From: Heterostelium album PN500
Lineage: Eukaryota; Evosea; Eumycetozoa; Acytosteliales; Acytosteliaceae
Assembly: GCF_000004825.1 (NCBI RefSeq)
Contig: NW_008805090.1
Location: forward strand, 682,001-746,000
Reading direction: 5' to 3'
Length of the DNA: 64,000 nucleotides
Below, piece after piece: positions 38,337 to 50,177 of this stretch; positions within the stretch are counted from its first letter, which is position 1, and the number at the start of each line of letters is the position of its first letter. The position numbers were made by a program, and so were the translations under genes. The notes beneath the pieces were generated by a model that was not told where the DNA came from, searched no databases, and saw nothing but the letters and a program-made list of their open reading frames with translations.

Positions 38337-38661
38337 AATTTTAATTATTTATTTTTATCCCTCATCCACAAACATAAAATGTGTGGTCTTCACACTCAAA
38401 AACTTGTCAATTTTTTATCAATCATATTACCACCTAACCAAACAAGTTCAACTTGAACTTTTACTAAAATTTTAATTTTTTTTTATAAGTTCAACTTGAA
38501 CGTTTACTAAAATTTTAATTTTTTTTAATTATAAATAGAAATACATCCGATGAAAGTTGATCAAAATTCAAACTATTAAATCACTACAATTATTTATCTC
38601 TACTCAACATTTATTAATTTACATTTAAAAACTTTGTTTAATATTATTTTTTGTCTAACAA
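38337..38661. other. Intergenic with tandem palindromic repeat
   Basis: Spacer between histidine ammonia-lyase and the ankyrin-like gene. Its one notable content is a 43-bp tandem repeat at 38444-38526. No gene seen. Confidence 0.55.
38444..38526. repeat. Two 43-bp tandem copies, each with a 17-bp palindrome
   Basis: Copies at 38444-38486 and 38487-38526 share AAGTTCAACTTGAAC followed by TTTACTAAAATTTTAATT. The first copy holds AAGTTCAA C TTGAACTT, a perfect inverted repeat around one central base. They lie 135-220 bp upstream of the ankyrin-like ATG, in promoter position. Confidence 0.85.
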
Positions 38662-39900
38662 ATGGACTATAAATTATTCAAAACAGTTTTAAATAATACA
38701 TTTATTCGTGAAAATATCTATAATAATATTTTGTATATAAATGATAGAGTTTGTTCAACTACCAAACCCAATCAAGTTGTTAATAGATATTCATTCAATC
38801 AAATTAAAGAAAGTGAAGTACTATTAATAAAATTCAACTTTATTAATATTTTTAAAAACAATTTATTAAAGAGTGGCGATGATCAAGATACAAGCGAACC
38901 ATTTTCAGTCATTGAGAAATTAGATTTTGTTTTAATACACCTAATTAAAACCAATAAACAAGATTTGTTTATGGAGGTATATCAAGAAATACCAAAGAAT
39001 TTATCAATCAATTTGGATTTTAAATTATATATTGATTCCTGCTTGGAGTATGGAGCCAAGAATATTATTCAATATTTGGTTGAAAAGGAAGAGTATCTAG
39101 AGTCCTATTTGCTTTGTTCTATCACTAACCAGGTGTTCTTACAATCAATTCCTCTTGGAATCCCAGAGTTTTCTGAATGGTTATGGGAATTCCTTCCAGA
39201 AAAAGATAATGTCATAGAGGAATCATTTCATTTGGCTGTGGAGCATGGACAAGAGGAATTGTTTTGGATGCTTCTGGAGTTTCATACTCCCGATGATAAT
39301 AGCCATGAGTTCTTGGAGAAAGCTCTTAAAGGTGGTAACCAAACTATAATTCAACATTATTCAGACAGTATCACTGATGATTGTCTTGAAACTTATGTAA
39401 ATGCTATGGATGTTTTTGGAATTCTAAAATCTCTAATTGAAAAAAAGAAAAATGAAATTCTATTCCATTTCATTTTCAAAGTGCGTCCTTTTATTCAAAA
39501 TTGGCTACCATCTCTATCTCAAATAGTTAAATTCAAGAATGTAGATTTACAGCTCTGTATATTCTTTAGACAATTAGGTTCACCTGTTGATTTGTATACA
39601 ATCTTAGAAGCTTCATCAGTAGGACAGTTCCAAGTTGTAAAGTGGTTATATTCTGAATACAAATATCCAGAGGAAATTCTTTTACAAATCATAGATTTTT
39701 CTGCCAAATATGGAAGCCTTGAATTAATTCAAAATATATATTTAGACTATAAATTATATTCAACAAATGCAGTTCAATATGCAATTGACTCTGGTCATGA
39801 ACAAATCGTTGAATATCTATTATCACTTCCAGTACAAGAAAAACTTTTCAATTCTAATATAATTCAATCACAAAGACAATCTTGTCAAACAACATATTAA
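38662..39900 (+). CDS. Ankyrin-repeat-like protein of a dictyostelid family
   Basis: Single exon, 412 residues. The N-terminus (MDYKLFKTVLNNTFIRENIY) and the chain of weak helical pairs, such as YGAKNIIQYLVEKEEYL, HGQEELFWMLLEFH, YGSLELIQNIYLDYK and SGHEQIVEYLLSLP, look like degenerate ankyrin repeats of the expanded intron-less families in social amoebae. It lacks transmembrane segments or an enzymatic motif. Role unknown, presumably protein binding. Codon use is more AT-rich than in the housekeeping neighbours, which fits a lineage-specific gene. Confidence 0.75.
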   Translation: MDYKLFKTVLNNTFIRENIYNNILYINDRVCSTTKPNQVVNRYSFNQIKESEVLLIKFNFINIFKNNLLKSGDDQDTSEPFSVIEKLDFVLIHLIKTNKQDLFMEVYQEIPKNLSINLDFKLYIDSCLEYGAKNIIQYLVEKEEYLESYLLCSITNQVFLQSIPLGIPEFSEWLWEFLPEKDNVIEESFHLAVEHGQEELFWMLLEFHTPDDNSHEFLEKALKGGNQTIIQHYSDSITDDCLETYVNAMDVFGILKSLIEKKKNEILFHFIFKVRPFIQNWLPSLSQIVKFKNVDLQLCIFFRQLGSPVDLYTILEASSVGQFQVVKWLYSEYKYPEEILLQIIDFSAKYGSLELIQNIYLDYKLYSTNAVQYAIDSGHEQIVEYLLSLPVQEKLFNSNIIQSQRQSCQTTY

Positions 39901-40329
39901 ATAATAAATAAATAAAATCAAGAAATAAAAATTATCTATTTGAAGTTTGAAGCTAATGGTTCTAAAAAAAACAAATTTAATAAATTTAACTTATAATTAA
40001 AATAAAATTTTTTTTTTTTGTTAAAAAAGTATTATTACACTTTTTATTATAAATAAGTTTATTTTAAATAGTTTTTTGATTGTTTTTTAAAGATTCTAGA
40101 TACTGTAATGTTATAGCGGTTTGGCTTGAAAGATTGGGAAAAATATTGAATTCATTCTCCAAGTGGTTGGGGAATGTTTAACTTTGTAATTTTACACTAT
40201 ATATTTGATTTTATAGGTATATTGGTTGGGTGGATTGGTTATTATCGATAAAATGTACAAGATGATTTGATTGGGGAAAAACTAAACAATAGTGAGGGTG
40301 AAAAAAATAAGAGTTTGGACAGATTCCTA
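39901..40329. other. Convergent intergenic region
   Basis: Between the stops of the ankyrin-like gene (+) and the cyclin (-). Poly-T at 40010-40020 and A/T runs. No gene seen. Confidence 0.6.
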
Positions 40330-41103
40330 TTAGCAGTTGGCATAGGCAGTTGAAGGTGGATTGACATAACCAACATTTGGTTGTGGTTCCATACATTTCA
40401 AGTTGGAGTTGGATGGTGCTCTCTTGCTGGATGTCAAACGACCTGGATGTTGTGATTGAGCAGAGTTGCTTACGACTGCAGAGGTGGTTGGTGAAACTGG
40501 TGGTGTTACTTGTTGTTTCATATTGATATTCTTGTAGTTGGTGGCGGATGGTGTTGGTAATGATTGTTTGAGAGTTGATGTGATGTCGATTTTAGACAAG
40601 AAAATTTCGATTTGTTCCTCAGTGATGATGAGGTGGTAATCGATTCCAGTGAGGAAACGACGCTCCATCAAATTGATATCTTGAACTGGGAATTCGAAAA
40701 TGTCTGCCAAAATACGATTGTTGATTGGGGTGCTCTCTGACCAGAACTTGAGGGTAACGATGGTGCTGGTCAACAACAAATTGAAAAGTTGGTTGTGCTT
40801 GATACCAGTACGACTGACAAACTTGTTGGCATAGTATACAACTGAGCTCAACAATGAGGGTGGAGCTTTCATCATCTCCAAAAGACTTAGAATGATATCG
40901 AAAATCTCATCGATGGCTTCCAATATCTTGTCGTAGAGTAAGTTGTTGGTGTAGTTTGGATCGTGATCTGACAACCATTGGTATACACGAAGTCCAAGTA
41001 CAAAATATTCCCATTTGGACTTTTGTTTTCCATAAGTTTGATTGTAAATCTTTTTAAAGATTTGTTGGTATACTGAGGCTTTACTATGATATACAGAAGA
41101 CAT
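40330..41103 (-). CDS. PHO80-type cyclin
   Basis: Single exon, 257 residues. The cyclin box of the Pho80/PCL-like family spans about residues 60-170: PPSLLSSVVYYANKFV (helix 1), NQLFNLLLTSTIVTLKFW, and NLMERRFLTGIDYHLIITEEQIEIF, the family's typical helix pair. The N-terminal 50 residues are basic and aromatic. The C-terminus is Ser/Thr/Pro-rich with several SP/TP sites. Such cyclins partner Pho85/CDK5-like kinases in nutrient or morphogenesis signalling; the partner here is unknown. It is transcribed away from a 5.6 kb gene-free region. Confidence 0.88.
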   Translation of the reverse strand: MSSVYHSKASVYQQIFKKIYNQTYGKQKSKWEYFVLGLRVYQWLSDHDPNYTNNLLYDKILEAIDEIFDIILSLLEMMKAPPSLLSSVVYYANKFVSRTGIKHNQLFNLLLTSTIVTLKFWSESTPINNRILADIFEFPVQDINLMERRFLTGIDYHLIITEEQIEIFLSKIDITSTLKQSLPTPSATNYKNINMKQQVTPPVSPTTSAVVSNSAQSQHPGRLTSSKRAPSNSNLKCMEPQPNVGYVNPPSTAYANC

Positions 41104-43422
41104 TTTTATATATTATTTATATTTATAGATTTTGGAAATCTGGATTTTTTAAAAAATTATTATTAATACAATTGTTTTTTTAATTATTAAAATACAACAA
41201 ATTTATATATTATTATTATTTAATTTAATTAATCTATTATTTATTTTATAATGGAAATTAAATTATGATCGAAAAATGATCAGATATAAATACAAAAATA
41301 AAAAAAACAATAAAAATAAAAAATAAAAATATAAAATTGGAAATATTTATTCAGAATTTTAATAACAAACACAAATGTGTATAATAATCAAACAAAGTGA
41401 ATGTTATATTTATGATTATGTTTAATGAATTCTTTGATTTAGTGAAGTATAACAATTACTCTGTTTCGTCTATCTATGTATTTATATCCATCAACATCAA
41501 CATCTTCACGCCCAGTTTTGACTGGTTTCTAGATGTTTTTAAAATAACACAATCATAATGTTGAAACAGTTGTTAAACTTAAGTGAGGAGGGTATTAAGA
41601 TTGAGATTTGCAAGTGGTAAAGTGGGTAATTGTGTTTGTTAAATTTAAAAAAATTAAAAAATAGGTGAGTGGTGGTTTGTGATATCCATCATGATTAATG
41701 GATGTGTGAGTTGTGTGTTGTGGTAAGTGTGTTTTTGTCGTTTCACTTTACAGTGTGCACATGTATTGTTTATGTAGGTTAAAGAGAGTTAGATAGTAGT
41801 TGTACTCTATACTAAAAAAAAACAAAAATTAAATTAAATTAAATAAAAAAAAAACAAAAATTATATGATAAAAGGGTTACTATATATCACAAGCAATTCA
41901 AATTTACATTACACTTTCTTTTTTATGATTTATATGAAGTATTGTTTTGTTTAGGTAATTATGATGATGTATTAAAATGTTTGCTATATGAGGTAGTATC
42001 TTAACCACAAACAGCAATACATTTTTATCAATCTATTATCATTCTGTCTTTTTTTTTTTATAAGAGTTGTATACATACAACCACTAAACTCTTTTTATAT
42101 TCATTATACTACTACACAATATGGCACAAACCAACCAATTCACAAAGTCCCAACGACAATAATTTAAAAAGACATTTCCAATGTTTGTTTTTTTTTTTTA
42201 ATTCTAATTTTCTCTTTGTATGTTGTTCTAATGGAACAATAATGAAATTGAATTCTGACAATGTGATCACAAACAATCTATCTATTGAATATAAACAAAT
42301 TACCTTATGTAATTATAACCATTTTTATATCATTTCCAATCATTTTTAGCTTGGAATGGTTGTATAATTCACCACACATTCCGATGACCACAAACTCATC
42401 AAAGAGTGAACTTTATAAAACAGTTTATTTTATTGTTTTAATGTGTCGTGGTTGTCATCTGTAGGTAGAAATTATTATATGATATAATGTGATATATTTG
42501 ATTTAAAGATATTGTCATAATATGATGAATTATTTTATTCGAAGATATTATTGTTTTTTTTGAAATATTGATTGATTGTTTTGTTATTTCCAACTTCAAC
42601 CCGAATGGATTCGAATTGTGATGAATGAAATGATTTTAGAAAAAACAGAGTTTCGAAAGTAAAGAAATTTTGAATATGTCTATTAACATATCAAAGAGTT
42701 ATCACAAATGAGTGACTGTTCAACAACACACATGTGGAGACACAAAAATAAACAAAAAGGTAAAAATTGCATAAAAAGGAAAAGTTGTAATTTGGAAATT
42801 AATATTTACACTTTAAATTTGTAGAATACGGATTACTTGGCTAAGGATTACTAATTACTACTTGAATTTTAAAAATGATAACTTTTTGAAATAATTTTTA
42901 AAATTAATATTATTATTACACGTGAATAGAGTTACAAATAATATCTAACAGTTAAGATATTATTATTTTCTTAATGATACAGAATTAAATAGATATAATA
43001 ATTATATAGTTATTTAATATTTGGTGGATTGATAAAGTACAATATTATTTTGTTTGATATAATTTTACAACAACAAATAAGATTAAATCACTTGATGATT
43101 CTTAATTAATTTGATTCCAAATGAGAAATGTTTATATAATGGCGAATTCACACAAAAAAAAAAAGGTTGAAGTTATAATAATTAAAAAGAAACATTTAAA
43201 AATTGTAAAAGATTATTCATTTATAAAAAGAATCTTTCTCATTTGTGTGTCAAAGTTAGATTAACTGTTTGAATTAGGATGGAGAGATGTAGAGTGATGC
43301 AAAGATGATCGATATTGACCCAGGATGTGATCAGATTTTTAACCACGTGGTACCCTGAGATCGATGAAATAGAGAAAAATAACAACAAAAAATAAATAAA
43401 TAAATACAAACTAATCCAGCTT

Positions 43423-43457
43423 GATTCCTATCACGCGTTATAGCAGTGATAGCAATC
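43423..43457. other. Hairpin, 11 bp stem with one mismatch
   Basis: GATTCCTATCAC (43423-43434) pairs with GTGATAGCAATC (43446-43457) with one C-C mismatch, around an 11-base loop, GCGTTATAGCA. Less AT-rich than its surroundings. Candidate structured RNA or binding palindrome; function unknown. Confidence 0.55.
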
Positions 43458-44130
43458 CTGATGAAAAGTTATAATAGTTAAACCATCTAAAAATATTATA
43501 ATTATTGTTTGTGATTGATATTGAGCTCCTAAAAGGTCAAAAGTGTGTGTGTGTTTATCTGATTGTTTGTGTGTGTGTGTTTGAATTTTTTTTTAAGGGT
43601 TATATTTGACTAACTTTAAAAATTGTGTTGGTGTGTGCTTGGGTTGTTGTGTGATTGTGTGAATCTGGGCTATCATATGAATGTCAACAATTTGGTGTTG
43701 GTAATAATACTTTTTGAACTCAAGTTATTTCATTGCATTTAAGTTCTATATATATTGGATGTCAGTTTTTGATTTGTGCAAAAGTAACCAAAAAATTACA
43801 AGAATAATTTTATTGATAATTTAAACAACACCAACAACTAACAAATAGAATCAAAATTTATTAATAGAGTCACCAAATAACCAATAATCGATAAGATTTA
43901 TAACAAATTAATTGATTAATTGGCTTTTGATAAAGAAATAAATAGAAAGGCAATTGTGAACCACAAACAAATAAATAATTCAACAAACACTTTGCTACTG
44001 CACTTCACCAAATAAATCAAACTTATATCTTTACGATTAGGTTTTTTTTTCTTAAAAGTATAAAAAATTGAATATCGCCATAAAAGTGGGTGTTTTGTTT
44101 TGAGTTAGTTGATAAGATTATTGTATTTAC

Positions 44131-44202
44131 CTTATGTTGATTAATAGAAAATGTGGAAGTTGCGATCGCTGGAATTACTTCTTCTTCTGGAACAAGGTGC
44201 CT
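44131..44202 (-). other. Orphan exon-like segment
   Basis: 72 bases, exactly 24 open codons (RHLVPEEEVIPAIATSTFSI and four more), preceded by an AATCTAAG acceptor and followed by a GTAAAT donor on the minus strand. GC content is near that of real exons here. No ATG, and no partner exon was recognised within several hundred bases. It may be a 5' exon of a cyclin transcript, a piece of an unrecognised gene, or chance. Confidence 0.3.
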
Positions 44203-46140
44203 CTTAGATTATATTGTTATATTTAGATTGTTTATTTCTAAATTTATATTACTTTTAATGTTATTGGCTTGATGGTTGTTGATTCAGTTGATTTTCTAGT
44301 GGTTGTTTATTATTGTTGCTATTAAGGAGTACCAAACACATCAGGAATTTATTAATTATTTTAATTGGTAGGTTGCAATGAGGAGTAATATGAAATAGCC
44401 GTAGTGGTAGTTGAGGTGGTGGTGTTATTTAATTTAAAAATGTGTGGTTGATTGATTAATTATGTGTGCTTTTCAAAAGAAACTGTTTTGTGTGTATCTG
44501 TGTGTTTAATTAATTAAATAAATAAATAAATAATGTAGAAATAAATAAATAATAAGTTGTTATAAATATTAACAAAGGAAGATGGTTGATTGTGGAGGTT
44601 CAAAAGGATTTGATAAAATAAGAAAAATCTATAGTTGTCCACCAAAAATATATTAAAGTGAGAGGAGGTTTATTGTGAATCACAGTGGAGAATTGGAAAT
44701 TAAAAATTAAATATATATGGTGTAAACAGGAATGGATAAGTGTGGGGCTTGTGCTCAAATATCTATGCTCTAAATTTGACTTTATTTATTTTTGTTTTAA
44801 TTAATTATTGGTTGATTGCTGATTATTGATTGACTGCTATTTGCTTTTGTTGTTCGATTAAAGTGTATGACCTTTAGTAAAATGAGAAATAAATATAGAG
44901 AGATTGTAGTTTGTGATTTACAAATGATAAAGGTGTCAATTGATTGAATGATGATTTATTTATTGTTTTTAAGCTTTCAATTGGTTGTTATTAATACTGT
45001 CTAGCAAACCAGTTGTTGTGATTTTAATATCTAATTTATATTGATTTGAAAACAACACAACAATTAAAAATTAAAATAGTTTTTTTCTCATTGTTTCTCA
45101 AATCAGATCCATCATAGTTTTGTGTCAATATAATCAGGGCTGCAAATAGGTAGACAAGAGAATACAATACCACCACCAAGCGATGATCCTTTTTTACAGT
45201 GGATTGATGGGTTTTGGGTGATTTTCTATCTCAACAAACATGATCCAATACTATTTTTGGTTTTGTAAAATTATTGATGATGCAGTCTAATCAGTGATTT
45301 TTTTTCAGAATAGTCAAAAGTACAATTTTTTTAGTTTTTCATTTTTTTTGTGATTCCCAAATTTTACTGATTGATCATGTGGGTGGTGCAACAAAGAGCC
45401 GTTAAATTTTCGTCAATTTTTTCTTTTTTGTAAAAACACAAAAAAAAAGTTTTTGGATGATCGCTGACACTTGGTGCAAAGTTCTTTGTCTTCTGGATTC
45501 TTTTTTGTTTAATTTTAAACCAACCACACTAATTAATTAAAGAAAAAAGATCCGACTGGTCTTTCCATGAAATCAATTGATAAAATTTGATAATGGGGCA
45601 CAAAAACTATTTTTCGACTGTCAATATGGACTTTGTTTGGTTCAGACCATCAAAGTTGATTGAATTCATATCAAATGAGCCTCTTATTTTATAGATTTGG
45701 TAAAATATTGACCAGATTAGAAAAAATATTGGTCATCAAATCTGTTTTTTGTGTCTTCTACTTGAGAAAAACTAAAACGTGATGTGATAAATGTTCAAAG
45801 CTACAAACTATACTCACACATATATAAATTTAGGTTCAATATTCAGAGAACTAATAATTTTTTAGTTTTCTTTTAATAATAAGAAGTTCCTAGATCCGTA
45901 AACATTGATATCTATGATGACACCAAAATAAAAATAATATTTTTTTTTTTTTACTTTACTCTCAAGATCTTTCAAAGTTAGATATCTATGAATTAATTTA
46001 TTTTTTTATTTAATAAATATCATCTATTAATTCAACAAAAACGTATATGTACCAAAATTTAAACAAAACTTTGAAAGGATTTCTTTTTTATTTCAGAAAT
46101 CGAAAGAATCAGTCGATCCTTTGAGAATCGAATTTTTCGA

Positions 46141-46329
46141 TCATATACGTTTTTCAATCTCAGATCTCAACATGAAATCGAAATCGATCAAACGTTTCAT
46201 TTTATACATTTTCGAAAATGTGTACCACATTATACTTTCAACACAATTATTATTGAATTTTCTAGATCCTAATTTAAAATATTTTTGAAACAAAATTTTC
46301 AATAGTATATAAACTATTAAAGATTCCAT
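46141..46329 (-). pseudogene. Possible relic of a dictyostelid repeat-family gene
   Basis: 62 codons from an ATG at 46329, with mixed, protein-like composition (SRKFNNNCVESIMWYTFSKM) reminiscent of the N-termini of intron-less ankyrin or F-box-like families in social amoebae. The frame stops after EIEKRI and nothing recognisable follows. It is too short for that class, so probably a gene fragment or a chance frame. Confidence 0.3.
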
Positions 46330-46723
46330 TCTTTCGACACTTTTGGATATGTAGTTAAAAAAATTATTTGTTGAATATCTTTTTTGAAGTTGTTAATTAT
46401 TAAATTTAAATATTTTTTTAATATTATTATTATTTTTTAATATTTTTTTTAAAACCTCATACTATTGAGCTATTCAAAATAGATCTATTGTACAGAAAGA
46501 AATGCCTTTTACCTTCTTACCTAAATTAAATAAAGGATAATAAAAAAATTATTATTTTGTTATTTTTTTTTTTTTGAAAACAAAGATTTTTTTGAGTGAA
46601 AAAATAATTTTAATTAAAGTGTTTCATTTTGTTAGATAGTATAAAGAATTCGAACATAAGTGTGTTTGTTGTTGTTTTTTATTTAGTTTTTTTTAGTTTA
46701 AGTCAATTCGTAGAGAGAGCACT

Positions 46724-49294
46724 ATGTCATCTTTAACTATAAACAACAATAGTACTGTTGTTGGTAATAGTAGTGGTGGTGCTAGTGTTGTTGGTAGTGG
46801 TGGTAGTAATAATGGTGATGTTATGATTGCATCTACGACAACCACTACAACTGTCATTACAACTACAACAACTACGGTTGCCACTCCACCAGCATCGATG
46901 TCAACCAGTCAGCCAAACAATATAACAATGATGTCTAATACCATTAGCAGCAGTCAATCGGTGGTAACAACACAACAGTTATCATCGTCAGTACCGAACA
47001 CCACCACCACCACCAACAATAGCAACAAAGAAGCAGCAACACCTTATCATCCTTTTCACAATGGTGGTATATTAATGATTATGCCCAATGGTCCAAGTTC
47101 ATTCCCACCTTCATTAGTATGTTTTGATTTTAGTAATTACTATAGTATAATCAATATATATCTATACATTGTATTGTAGATAAACTTAAGATTATTAATA
47201 ACGTTTTTTTTAACATTTGAAACAGCGTAAACTTAGACATGTAAAGAGTATACTATGCAGAAACCTCATTCCTTCAATTAATAGTAGCGCAGATCTGTCG
47301 TTGCCGAATGCATATTTCACACTTCATGCACCTCCACCACATAGAGTCACAAAGAATAAATCAAGATATAGAAAGCAACAAATGTTTCAAATGCAACAGG
47401 AACAACAGAAGCAACAACAACAGCAGCAGCAATTACAACAACAACAACAACAACAACAACAACAGTTGGATGATTTACAAATGGCTAACTCGCCATCTTC
47501 ACCTACAGAACAACAACAACAGATACCAGGAGATGATATAAAACCAAATAATTTGAATGATAGTGGTGTTATTGATGATGTTTTCGAAATTGATGAATTA
47601 GATGAGAACAGTGTTAGTGCATTCAAGATTAGAGATGACGATCATGCTGTTGGCTATGATAACTATATTGATGGCGATGATGATGATGATGACTATGAAG
47701 ACGACGATGATGAACGACTCGACGATTTGGAAAATGATAGATTAGATGGTGATAACGAAGAGGAATTGACAACACCATTCTATATAAGTGAAGTTGTACC
47801 TAATTCATATGTAAGGTTATTTTTTTTTATCATATTACTTTTAGAAATATAATTATACTTATTATTATGATAATTTTTTTAATATTAACTTTTAGAATCC
47901 TGTTTGGAATCCATTTGATTGTTATCAACCGTTACCAGAGGAAATACTCGAATGTTTCAATACCTTTAATATATGTATATGGGATAAGAATCATAACGAT
48001 GAACCACTATTCCAATCAGAGATTGATTTAACACAACTGGAATTTATATCACAAGAAGTAAGCTAGCTTATTAATGATCATTGCTTTTATCACTAATACA
48101 TTATATATACTAATCTTTTGACATGTTAACAGATCAAACAATTTGTAAATCTAATTATACCACCCAATTCAATCATCTTTGAGTTAAAAGATGGTTTATA
48201 TGTAACAAAAGAAACTAAAATTCAAATGGTAAGTAGTTTAATGATAATATATAGAATTGAATTGAATCGATATTAATATTAAAGAAAAACAAAAAGGGAT
48301 CAACAAAATTAAATGATTATAAATTCAATCCAACGGTTACAAGTGATAAAAGAAAGACAGATACTGTTAATCAAGATCAACTATTAAAGTTACTGGCAAT
48401 AAAGTTACAAAATATGAAATATCGAGAGAATTGTCAACAACTTGGAAACGATATTGAATGTAAACTCGATAGCGATGTACAATATATGGAAAGAATCAAA
48501 AGAATCGAAAGATTAAAGAATAGAGTCGAACAGTTAAAAGAAGAGTGTTGTAATCAACTATCTTTAAAAGAAAAAGGTAAGTTATCAAACAACAACAACA
48601 ACAACAACAAATTTGCAAAGTTATTTAATTAACTTGAATATTACGATTATTAACAAAATTGTTGTTTATTTAATTATTATTAGAACAAGAAGACATTGAA
48701 GATGTAAAGAAAAAGCTGATACCAAGAGCGTGTGCACTTACCAATGCCGGCATAATGTTCTACTCATCGTTCCAATCGCTGCTAGAGTCAAAGAAGGTGA
48801 TGGATATGGATCGTTTGCTGCTAAACAACATTAAATCGACGCTCGAAAAGAAGAAGTGGCATTTGCTCTCACAGATTCGTACGATCTATCCGATCACCAA
48901 TGATATCGGTCGAAAGACGTTGATGATCAATCATCTGCCGCTGCCCAACTCTGACTTTAACGGCTGTGACGAAGAGTTGATTTCGACGGCACTCGGCTAC
49001 GTCTGTCACATCGTGCAACTGGCGTCGCGCTACCTCGACATTCCACTGCGTTATCCGATGACACCGATGGCATCGCGATCCTTCATCAAAGACGAAATCT
49101 CACATCATATCTCATCGAAATTCCCACTCTACTCGAAAGGCGTCGAACGAAAGATATTCGACTATGCAGTGTTCTTGCTCAACAAGAATCTCGAACAAAT
49201 GTTAAATTCACAAGGTCTAACTGGATTCACATTGAAAGAAACATTACCAAATCTTCAAATCCTACTAGGAAGAAGTAAGAATCCATTAATGTAG
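46724..49294 (+). CDS. UVRAG: UVRAG/Vps38-like subunit of Vps34 complex II
   Basis: Exons 46724-47116, 47226-47810, 47896-48057, 48133-48228, 48297-48576, 48684-49294; 708 residues. Partner of Beclin 1 and Vps34 in endosomal and autophagic PI3P production. After a Ser/Thr-rich N-terminus come RKLRHVKSILCRNL, a poly-Gln tract, an acidic block, and a C2-like region (PVWNPFDCYQPLPEE to LYVTKETKIQM). A coiled coil follows (ECKLDSDVQYMERIKRIERL), then the C-terminal BARA-like domain with LISTALGYVCHIVQLASRYL, DIPLRYPMTP and FDYAVFLLNKNLEQML, the conserved UVRAG signature. All six exons join in frame. Confidence 0.9.
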
Positions 49295-49459
49295 ATTATA
49301 GCACCTCGATAGGATACAACTATTTTAATCTTTGTTTATATAATACAACGAAATCAACTTAAATTATATTATATACTATTATTACTGTTGTTATTATTAT
49401 TTACTATTTTACATTTTATTTGATTACTATACATTTAATTTTATATCTTATTACTATTA

Positions 49460-50177
49460 CTATAATAATTGTGATTTCAATGTTTTCTCTTGTTCGTTTA
49501 ATTGGAAAAATGTATTCTTTAATCTAAGAGTTGGATTGATTCGATTTAATATGTTAATATTATTAGATAAGATATTTCCGAATGGTAAATGATAAGTAAG
49601 GTACATACTCTTCTTCTCTTGCTTTCGACTCAGTTTGAAGTTGTTGATACTTTTGTTGTATGAACAATAATGATTTGGTGTATTCATCTTTCAGTGCTAT
49701 CAGTTCATTCTGAGAGATAGAGGGATTCGAACTTGAAAGTATTCTTTGTAGTTGTATTTCCGAGTTTGAAGATTTCTTTTGTAGCTCTAATAGTTGTTTT
49801 TGTAGATCCATTATCTCTTGTTTCGCTTTTTCATTCTTCTCGATTGAACTAAGTTTTGTCTGTTCCATCTTTTCACTCAATGACTTTAGATTCTCTTTTT
49901 CCTTTAATAGATTCTAGAATATACATTGTTATTATTATTATTAACTAATAACTCATTACTATACTATTTTGATATTTAAACATACATTATTTCCTTTTTG
50001 TCTTTCATCTTTAATTAACAATAATAACTGATTTAACTGATTACCTTTTTCATCAATACTTTGCTCCAATACTTTAATATCATTCTCTATATCTTCAGCT
50101 GATTTACTACTACTACTACTATTATTATTGTTATTAGCTGTAGTACTACTACTGTTATTATTGTTTAATAGTGTCAT
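49460..50177 (-). CDS. Coiled-coil protein, hypothetical
   Basis: Exons (minus) 50177-49986, 49913-49609, 49523-49460; 186 residues. An Asn/Ser-rich N-terminus is followed by nearly continuous heptads (IENDIKVLEQSIDEKGNQLN, then MDLQKQLLELQKK and FIQQKYQQLQTESKAREEEL) up to the C-terminus. No family recognised; length and helical character would suit a small subunit of a coiled-coil complex. The last exon is only 64 bases, and its acceptor (CTCTTAG) is needed to avoid an immediate stop. It converges with UVRAG, 165 bp apart. Confidence 0.7.

Larger units (their letters stand above)
41104..46723. other. 5.6 kb gene desert between cyclin and UVRAG
   Basis: Divergent upstream region of the cyclin (-) and UVRAG (+), by far the longest gene-free stretch of the window. 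Contents: GT-rich segments at 41690-41760 and 43540-43680; palindromes around 43328-43354; a hairpin at 43423-43457; an exon-like segment at 44131-44202 (minus); a less AT-rich patch at 45120-45200; and a degraded ORF at 46141-46329. No complete gene was found. It may hold developmental enhancers, non-coding RNA or untranslated exons. Confidence 0.6.

Noticed and set aside
44152-44208. 18-codon plus-strand ORF starting MWKLRSLELLLLLE
   Set aside because: Complement of the exon-like minus-strand segment; too short, and the Leu run comes from a CTT repeat.
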